64,000 nucleotides of DNA, taken from Ascidiaceihabitans sp029251465. GTDB taxonomy: Bacteria > Pseudomonadota > Alphaproteobacteria > Rhodobacterales > Rhodobacteraceae. The notes under the pieces were generated by a model that saw only the letters and a list, made by a program, of their open reading frames with translations, searched no databases and was not told the origin of the DNA. Position 1 is the stretch's first letter, and the number at the start of each line of letters is the position of its first letter. Location of the stretch: the NCBI RefSeq assembly GCF_042932805.1, contig NZ_CP170635.1, forward strand, positions 32,313 to 96,312, written 5' to 3'. Shown one piece after another: positions 58,970 through 64,000 of this stretch. The position numbers and the translations under genes are program-made.

Positions 58970-60061
58970 TCAGGCTGCGGTTGCGTAAGATGCAGGGGCA
59001 ATCGACGTGCCGTCTTGGGCAAAGATGTAGACGTGGCTTTGATCCAGATAGACCGCCAAATCGGACCCGATTGGCAAATCCTTGACGCCGTGTACCAGAC
59101 CCACCCAGTTTTCGCCGTGATGATCGAGGTGGATAAATGTCTCGGAGCCGGTGATCTCGGTCACTGTCAGCTTGCCGGTAAAGGCCAGCGCATCGGGCCC
59201 CGGTTTTTCCAGCTTTAGATGGTTCGGCCTGAACCCCGCAATATAGCTGCCATCGGCCAACCCCGCAAAAGCACCTGTGGCTGCGATGATGGACTGCCCG
59301 TCACCAAAATCAAAGCGCGTGCCAGTTTTTTGAACCGTCAGAAAATTCATTGGCGGATCAGAAAAAACGCGGGCGGTCGTCGCATTGACTGGTTTGCGGT
59401 AAACAATCGGCGTTTTGTCAAATTGGGTAATCGTGCCTTCCCAAACCGCCGCCGTATTACCGCCCAGCAAAAGCGCCTCTTCTGGTTCGGTCGTTGCATA
59501 GACAAAGATCGATCCGGCCTCTTCAAAGATTTTGGGGATCTCGGCGCGCAATTCTTCGCGCAGTTTGTAATCAAGGTTCGCCAATGGTTCGTCCAACAAC
59601 ACCAAACCGGCATCTTTGACCAACGCACGCGCCAGCGCGCAACGCTGTTGTTGGCCGCCAGATAATTCCAGCGGTTTGCGGTCCAGAAAGGGCGACAATT
59701 GCATCAGGTCAGCGGCTTTGCGAACGGCTGCATCAATCTGGTCAGCGGACTGGCGCAACAGCCGCATGGGGCTGGCGATATTGTCGTAAACCGTCATGGA
59801 CGGATAATTAATAAATTGCTGATACACCATGGCAACGCCACGATCCTGCACGCGCATGCCGGTCACGTCCGTCCCATTCCAGATGACCTTGCCGGTATTG
59901 GGCACATCCAGACCTGCCATCAGGCGCATCAACGACGTTTTGCCCGACGACGTTGGCCCCAGCAGCACGTTCATCGTGCCGCTTTGCAGCGTTAAATCCG
60001 TGGGGTAGATGTGTGTTTGGCCGTTCATGACCTTGGACACACCCTCTAAAATCAGTGACAT
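58970..60061 (-). CDS. glpS: Glycerol ABC transporter ATPase 1
   Basis: A 363-residue ATPase with Walker A GPTSSGKT, intact signature LSGGQQ, Walker B LVLLDEP, and a C-terminal TOBE-like domain. The position where VTHDQ is expected reads ATTEPE, so the switch His is missing. Its defect is complementary to the degenerate C-loop of GlpT, so the heterodimer may have one normal catalytic site. Confidence 0.92.
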   Translation of the reverse strand: MSLILEGVSKVMNGQTHIYPTDLTLQSGTMNVLLGPTSSGKTSLMRLMAGLDVPNTGKVIWNGTDVTGMRVQDRGVAMVYQQFINYPSMTVYDNIASPMRLLRQSADQIDAAVRKAADLMQLSPFLDRKPLELSGGQQQRCALARALVKDAGLVLLDEPLANLDYKLREELRAEIPKIFEEAGSIFVYATTEPEEALLLGGNTAAVWEGTITQFDKTPIVYRKPVNATTARVFSDPPMNFLTVQKTGTRFDFGDGQSIIAATGAFAGLADGSYIAGFRPNHLKLEKPGPDALAFTGKLTVTEITGSETFIHLDHHGENWVGLVHGVKDLPIGSDLAVYLDQSHVYIFAQDGTSIAPASYATAA

Positions 60062-60082
60062 TTCTCTCTCTCCCCTCGCAGT

Positions 60083-61672
60083 TCACACTGCGCGTTGCTG
60101 TGGCGGCATGGCAGCGAGCCATGCGTCAAGCACCTGAATTTCTTGTGTCGTGAGCCGAAGACCAAGTTTGGATCTGCGCCAAATGATGTCTTCGGCTGTC
60201 TGTGCAAATTCTTTGTCCACGAGCCAGTTGACTTCGCGTGCGGTCAGATCTGCGCCAAAGGTCTGGCCAAGATCCGACGCGACATTTGCATCCCCCAGAA
60301 CGAGAAACGCATCGGTGCCGTACGCTTTAATCAAACGGTCCACCCAGCGTTCCGTCAAGAAAGAATATCGGGCAAGCAACTTTGCTCTTAGCGCGGGCAC
60401 ACCGTCGACCGGAAAATCACCGCCGGGCAAAGCGACACCAGCCGTCCAAGGCGCCGTCTTGCCCTCAAAAAACGGCGCGATCTTTTCAAGCGCAGTTTCA
60501 GCAAGCCTGCGGTAGGTCGTGATCTTACCCCCGAAGATATTCAGGATCGGCGCGCCAGCGGATTGGTCCACTTTTAAAACATAGTCCCGTGTCGCGGCCG
60601 TCGCCGAACTTGCACCGTCGTTGTACAAGGGGCGCACACCTGAATAGGACCACACAACGTAATCGTCGGAGATGTCTTGTTTCAGGTATTCAGATGCGAA
60701 TTGCAGCAGATACGTTTGTTCATCGGGCGTACACACCGGCGTTAGGCTGGTGTCAGGATGATCCGCGTCTGTGGTGCCGATCAGGGTGAAATCGGTCTCG
60801 TAGGGGATCGTGAAAATGATCCGTCCGTCGGCCCCTTGAAAGAAATAGCATTTGTCGTGGTCGTATAATTTGCGGGTCACGATGTGGCTGCCGCGCACCA
60901 GACGCACGCCCTCGGCTGCATTTATCCGGACGGTATTGCGGATGATGTCTTGGACCCACGGACCACCGGCGTTCACCAACATGCGGGCACGCACCGTGCG
61001 CTGTGCGCCGTCTTGCGCCACCAGCGTAACATGCCAGATGCCATCAACGTTTTGGGCTGCTGACACCTTGGTGCGCGTATTGATCTGCGCCCCGCGCGTT
61101 TGTGCGTCACGGGCGTTTAACACCACCAAACGACTGTCTTCGATCCAGCAATCAGAATATTCAAAGGCCTGCTCAAAGCGATCCTCGAGCGGCGTGCCCT
61201 CGGGGGTGCCGGACAACCGAATGGAGGTGGTTCCCTTGAGTATTTTTCGGCCACCCAAGTTGTCGTACAGGAACAATCCAAACCGGATAAGCCAAGCCGG
61301 GCGACGCCCTTTCATCCACGGCATCACGATGTTGAGCAGTTTGGACGTTGGCGTGTCCCCCTCAAAGCGCATGTCTTTGTGGTAGGGCAAGATAAAACGC
61401 ATCGGCCAAGAGATATGCGGCATGGCGCGCAAAAGGGTCTCGCGTTCGATCAACGCTTCGCGGACAAGACGGATTTCCCAATACTCAAGATAGCGTAATC
61501 CGCCATGAAACAGCTTGGTCGATGCTGAAGATGTTGCAGAGGCCAGATCGTTCATTTCGGCCAGCTCGACAGACATGCCACGACCCGCTGCATCGCGCGC
61601 AATACCGCAGCCATTGATGCCGCCGCCGATGACGAACAAGTCAACCACATCAAGATGATCGCGCTGATCCAA
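60083..61672 (-). CDS. glpD: FAD-dependent glycerol-3-phosphate dehydrogenase
   Basis: A 529-residue enzyme with the FAD loop VIGGGINGCGIARDAAGRG and the STKLFHGGLRYLE block of GlpD. It oxidises glycerol 3-phosphate to dihydroxyacetone phosphate at the membrane. A TTG start at 61672 is chosen because GGGGGGAGG lies five bases before it; a TTG at 61693 in the same frame lacks such a site. It is first in the glp operon and divergent from glpR. Confidence 0.93.
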   Translation of the reverse strand: MDQRDHLDVVDLFVIGGGINGCGIARDAAGRGMSVELAEMNDLASATSSASTKLFHGGLRYLEYWEIRLVREALIERETLLRAMPHISWPMRFILPYHKDMRFEGDTPTSKLLNIVMPWMKGRRPAWLIRFGLFLYDNLGGRKILKGTTSIRLSGTPEGTPLEDRFEQAFEYSDCWIEDSRLVVLNARDAQTRGAQINTRTKVSAAQNVDGIWHVTLVAQDGAQRTVRARMLVNAGGPWVQDIIRNTVRINAAEGVRLVRGSHIVTRKLYDHDKCYFFQGADGRIIFTIPYETDFTLIGTTDADHPDTSLTPVCTPDEQTYLLQFASEYLKQDISDDYVVWSYSGVRPLYNDGASSATAATRDYVLKVDQSAGAPILNIFGGKITTYRRLAETALEKIAPFFEGKTAPWTAGVALPGGDFPVDGVPALRAKLLARYSFLTERWVDRLIKAYGTDAFLVLGDANVASDLGQTFGADLTAREVNWLVDKEFAQTAEDIIWRRSKLGLRLTTQEIQVLDAWLAAMPPQQRAV

Positions 61673-61755
61673 CGAAGCCTCCCCCCAGCTCAAAACTCCG
61701 CCGCAGCCTCCCAGCGTGCGACGTAGAGTAAACCAATACTAAAGCTCGCTAACAA

Positions 61756-61789
61756 TCAATAACGAATGTTCGTTTACTTTCGTTATTGA
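61756..61789. promoter_or_regulatory. Candidate GlpR operator
   Basis: TCAATAACGAA and TTCGTTATTGA form a perfect 11-bp inverted repeat with a 12-nt spacer. Inside it, AACGAA-TG-TTCGTT is a further palindrome, giving three TTCGTT half-sites. It lies between divergent glpD and glpR, 83 bp before the glpD start. TTCG-containing palindromes are typical of GlpR sites. Confidence 0.8.
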
Positions 61790-61939
61790 GATATGCGTTT
61801 GAATTGTATGTTCTTTTAGGTTCGAAACTTAACCACTTCGCACTGCCCTTTGCGTCTTGTCCTCTTGACGATCATACGAGACGTCTGATTATTTATACCG
61901 AATCCATGGCAACGTGGTGCCGTTCGAATTGGAGGAGCT

Positions 61940-62698
61940 GTGGTTTCGAATTTCAGACAAAAAGAGATACTTGAGCTTGCTCGTAGAGATGGCAAAGTGA
62001 CGGTAGACGGCCTTGCTGCGTTCTATGACGTCACGGTGCAAACCATCCGGCGCGATCTGTCTGATTTGGCGGAAAGCGGGCGGCTTGATCGGGTCCACGG
62101 TGGTGCCGTGGTGCCATCCGGCGTCGTGAACATCATCTACGAAGAACGTCGCCGCCTGAATGAAGCCGGCAAAAAAGCGATTGCTAAAAGATGCGCCCAA
62201 GCCATCCCTGACGGCGCGTCGGTGTTCATGAATATCGGCACAAGCACCGAAGCTGTCGCATACGAATTGCTGGACCACGAAAATCTGCTGGTCGTGACAA
62301 ATAACCTAAACATTGCGAATACATTGGCGGCCAATCACAGTTGCGAAATCATCTTGGCGGGGGGTGTGCTGCGCCGCGCAGATGGCGGCATCGTCGGAGG
62401 GCTGACTGTTGAAATGGTCAAGCAATTCAAATTCGACTATTCAGTTTTGGGCTGCTCAGCAATTGATGGTGACGGCGATATGCTGGATTTTGATGGTCAG
62501 GAAATTATGGTGACCAAAACGGCGATCCATCGATCCCGCAATGTAATGGTTGTCGCCGATCAGCTGAAATTTGAACGCAAGGCGCCGCTGACGATTTGCT
62601 CGCTCGCAGATGTTGCGGTGCTGTTCACAGACGGTGCATTGCCAATAGACCTAATTGAAAATTGCAAAACTTGGGGAACCGACGTTGTGTCAGTCTAA
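61940..62698 (+). CDS. glpR: DeoR-family glycerol regulator
   Basis: A 252-residue DeoR-type repressor with N-terminal helix-turn-helix (VDGLAAFYDVTVQTIRRDLSDLAESG) and HGGAV following, then a sugar-phosphate-binding domain with GTSTEAVA. GGAGGAG lies upstream of the GTG start. It should repress the divergent glp operon until glycerol 3-phosphate accumulates. Confidence 0.92.
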   Translation: MVSNFRQKEILELARRDGKVTVDGLAAFYDVTVQTIRRDLSDLAESGRLDRVHGGAVVPSGVVNIIYEERRRLNEAGKKAIAKRCAQAIPDGASVFMNIGTSTEAVAYELLDHENLLVVTNNLNIANTLAANHSCEIILAGGVLRRADGGIVGGLTVEMVKQFKFDYSVLGCSAIDGDGDMLDFDGQEIMVTKTAIHRSRNVMVVADQLKFERKAPLTICSLADVAVLFTDGALPIDLIENCKTWGTDVVSV

Positions 62699-62942
62699 GT
62701 GAACAAGACAAGGATTTTCCAGGGCGGTGAAATCAAGTGGTACTGTTTTGAGTGCGGCACTCTTTTGCATCGCGCAGAAATGCAGTTGACGCCCATCGTG
62801 GAAAAGAACCACCAGAGGGTTGGGTAAAAACCTAGCCTGCTGGCAACGATTGACCTGTGTGCCCAGAGATCCACTTGATTTGCTGAGTGTCGCCCGGACG
62901 ATTGAGGTGGACAGTTCTGTCGCAGCAGGAGTCATGGGACGG
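62699..62942. other. Region between glpR and the insertion sequence
   Basis: About 245 bp with no convincing gene. It may contain remnants of other sequence brought in with the IS, but none is recognised. A minus-strand frame that runs into the IS terminal repeat is not considered real. Confidence 0.4.
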
Positions 62943-62962
62943 GGCTTTGTTGCACAAATCGG
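62943..62962 (+). repeat. IS left terminal inverted repeat
   Basis: 20-bp terminal repeat, GGCTTTGTTGCACAAATCGG, the exact inverse of the right end. Confidence 0.92.
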
Positions 62963-63007
62963 TTTGCTAGGATTCATGTTGTGAATCGAGCGTGTTAGCA
63001 GACCATC

Positions 63008-63940
63008 ATGAGTAGCTGGACACCGACGACTTACAAGACCATGAACTGGTCAGATTACAATCGAGCCCTGAAGCAGCGGGGTTCGCTGTCGATCTGGTTT
63101 GACGCTGCTATGGCTTGGGATGCGATGCCATCTGGCCGACGGGGCCGTCAACAGGCGTATAGTGATGCGGCGATCCAAGCCTGTCTGACGATTAAAATGC
63201 TGTTCGGTTTGCCCCTAAGGCAGACGACGGGGTTTGTCGAAAGCCTCCTGGAATTGGCCGGGTTGGACTGGACGGTGCCAGACTTCAGTACCTTGCGTCG
63301 GCGGCAGAGAACGTTGTCGGTCATCATTCCCTATCAGGGCTCACCGGGGCCATTACATCTGCTCATTGATAGTACCGGCATTAAAGCTGAAGGCGAAGGT
63401 GAGTGGAATGCCCACAAGCATGGCGGCCCTAAACGCCGCCTCTGGCGCAAAATTCACATTGGTATCGATGAAGAAACACTAGAGATACGTGCCGTCGAGG
63501 TCACCAGTAGCGGCATCGGTGACGCACCCATGCTACCTGACCTGCTCGATCAGATCCCCCCGGACGAAGAGATTGGCAGTGTCACCGGGGACGGTGCTTA
63601 CGACACCCGCAAATGCCACGATGCAATTGCAGAACGTAACGCCCATGCTGTCATTCCACTGCGTAAGAACGCCAAGCTGTGGAAGCCCGACACGTCCGGA
63701 GCCAGAGCGCGCAACGGAGCGGTCCGATACTCAAAGTACCTGGGTCGCGCAATGTGGCGGCAAGTCACTGGATACCACCGCCGAAGCCGCGTCGAAACAA
63801 AGATGCATTGTCTGAAACTGCTGGGTCAATCGCTCATGGCCCGCGACTTTGATCGCCAGGTCGCTGAGATCCAAATCCGCGCTGCCATCCTAAACGGCTT
63901 CACTGCACTAGGTATCCCCAAGACACAGGCTGTAGGCTAA
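63008..63940 (+). CDS. IS5-family transposase
   Basis: A 310-residue DDE transposase. The first Asp lies in LLIDSTGIK, the second in TGDGAYDTRKCH, and the Glu in SRVETKMHC, with the family's YRRSR-type motif (YHRRSRVE) intact. It is full length and looks functional. Confidence 0.94.
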   Translation: MSSWTPTTYKTMNWSDYNRALKQRGSLSIWFDAAMAWDAMPSGRRGRQQAYSDAAIQACLTIKMLFGLPLRQTTGFVESLLELAGLDWTVPDFSTLRRRQRTLSVIIPYQGSPGPLHLLIDSTGIKAEGEGEWNAHKHGGPKRRLWRKIHIGIDEETLEIRAVEVTSSGIGDAPMLPDLLDQIPPDEEIGSVTGDGAYDTRKCHDAIAERNAHAVIPLRKNAKLWKPDTSGARARNGAVRYSKYLGRAMWRQVTGYHRRSRVETKMHCLKLLGQSLMARDFDRQVAEIQIRAAILNGFTALGIPKTQAVG

Positions 63941-63974
63941 ATCGGTCCGGGGTCAGGGGAGGTCCGACCTCAAC

Positions 63975-63994
63975 CCGATTTGTGCAACAAAGCC
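63975..63994 (-). repeat. IS right terminal inverted repeat
   Basis: 20-bp repeat, the exact reverse complement of 62943-62962. Confidence 0.92.
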
Positions 63995-64000
63995 GGTGGA

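Larger units (their letters stand above)
62943..63994 (+). mobile_element. IS5-family (IS903-like) insertion sequence, complete
   Basis: A 1052-bp element bounded by perfect 20-bp inverted repeats beginning GGCTTTGTTGCACAAATC (62943-62962 and 63975-63994) and holding one transposase gene. The terminal sequence and length fit the IS903 group of IS5. Only six bases to the right are visible; they do not match the left flank, so a target duplication could not be confirmed. Confidence 0.9.

Noticed and set aside
62690..62977. 95-codon minus-strand frame next to the IS
   Set aside because: Its start lies inside the IS terminal repeat, its end overlaps glpR, and no family is recognised.
1..64000. 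tRNA, rRNA, riboswitch or CRISPR array
   Set aside because: No cloverleaf, conserved riboswitch core or regularly spaced identical repeats were seen when reading; a covariance-model scan would be decisive.

Overview
The window looks like part of a large repABC replicon (plasmid or chromid) of a marine-type alphaproteobacterium, probably Rhodobacterales (Roseobacter group). The reasons are a complete repA-repB-repC module with its GTTTACAGCTGTAAAC palindromes, a glpD-glpSTPQUV-glpK glycerol locus, a matPQMAB malonate locus, and a membrane-bound formate dehydrogenase locus with its usual alphaproteobacterial accessory genes. No rRNA, tRNA or CRISPR array was seen.

Layout. (1) 1-19115, minus strand: one long run of genes. 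In transcription order these are a Liv-type solute-binding protein, a degenerate iron-ADH-like protein, an AraC regulator, LivH, LivM, LivG, a LivF fused to a Tm-1-like (UPF0261) domain, a PEP-hydrolase/Tm-1-C-like TIM barrel, a giant flotillin-like protein, two SRPBCC proteins, a molybdenum hydroxylase (FAD, 2Fe-2S, and a molybdopterin subunit split into two genes), a MoxR ATPase and a VWA protein cut by the window edge. Most genes abut or overlap by 1-8 nt. This is the best candidate for an undescribed system: uptake of an unknown, perhaps aromatic or heteroaromatic, compound coupled to a molybdenum hydroxylase and a membrane scaffold. (2) 19257-23566: a small membrane protein and repABC with palindromes, an upstream inverted repeat and a strong antisense-RNA candidate. 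(3) 23705-26370: a LysR regulator and a cytochrome P450 whose 3' end runs into a 5'-truncated TRAP dctP, a recombination scar. (4) 26407-32878: malonate regulator matR and matPQMAB (TRAP uptake, malonyl-CoA decarboxylase and synthetase). (5) 32887-47775: formate dehydrogenase fdhABC with maturation genes on both strands, then tungstate transporter tupBCA, suggesting a W-dependent enzyme. (6) 47854-51143: a kinase-like protein, a glycosyltransferase and a nucleotidyltransferase-fold protein behind two tandem inverted repeats. (7) 51331-62698: glycerol import and catabolism with divergent glpR and a strong palindromic operator. (8) 62943-63994: a complete IS5-family (IS903-like) element.

Together the genes describe a metabolic accessory replicon for small carbon substrates (glycerol, malonate, formate, an unknown Mo-hydroxylase substrate), each with its own transporter and usually its own regulator. 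All functions are inferred from reading the sequence; no database search was run.
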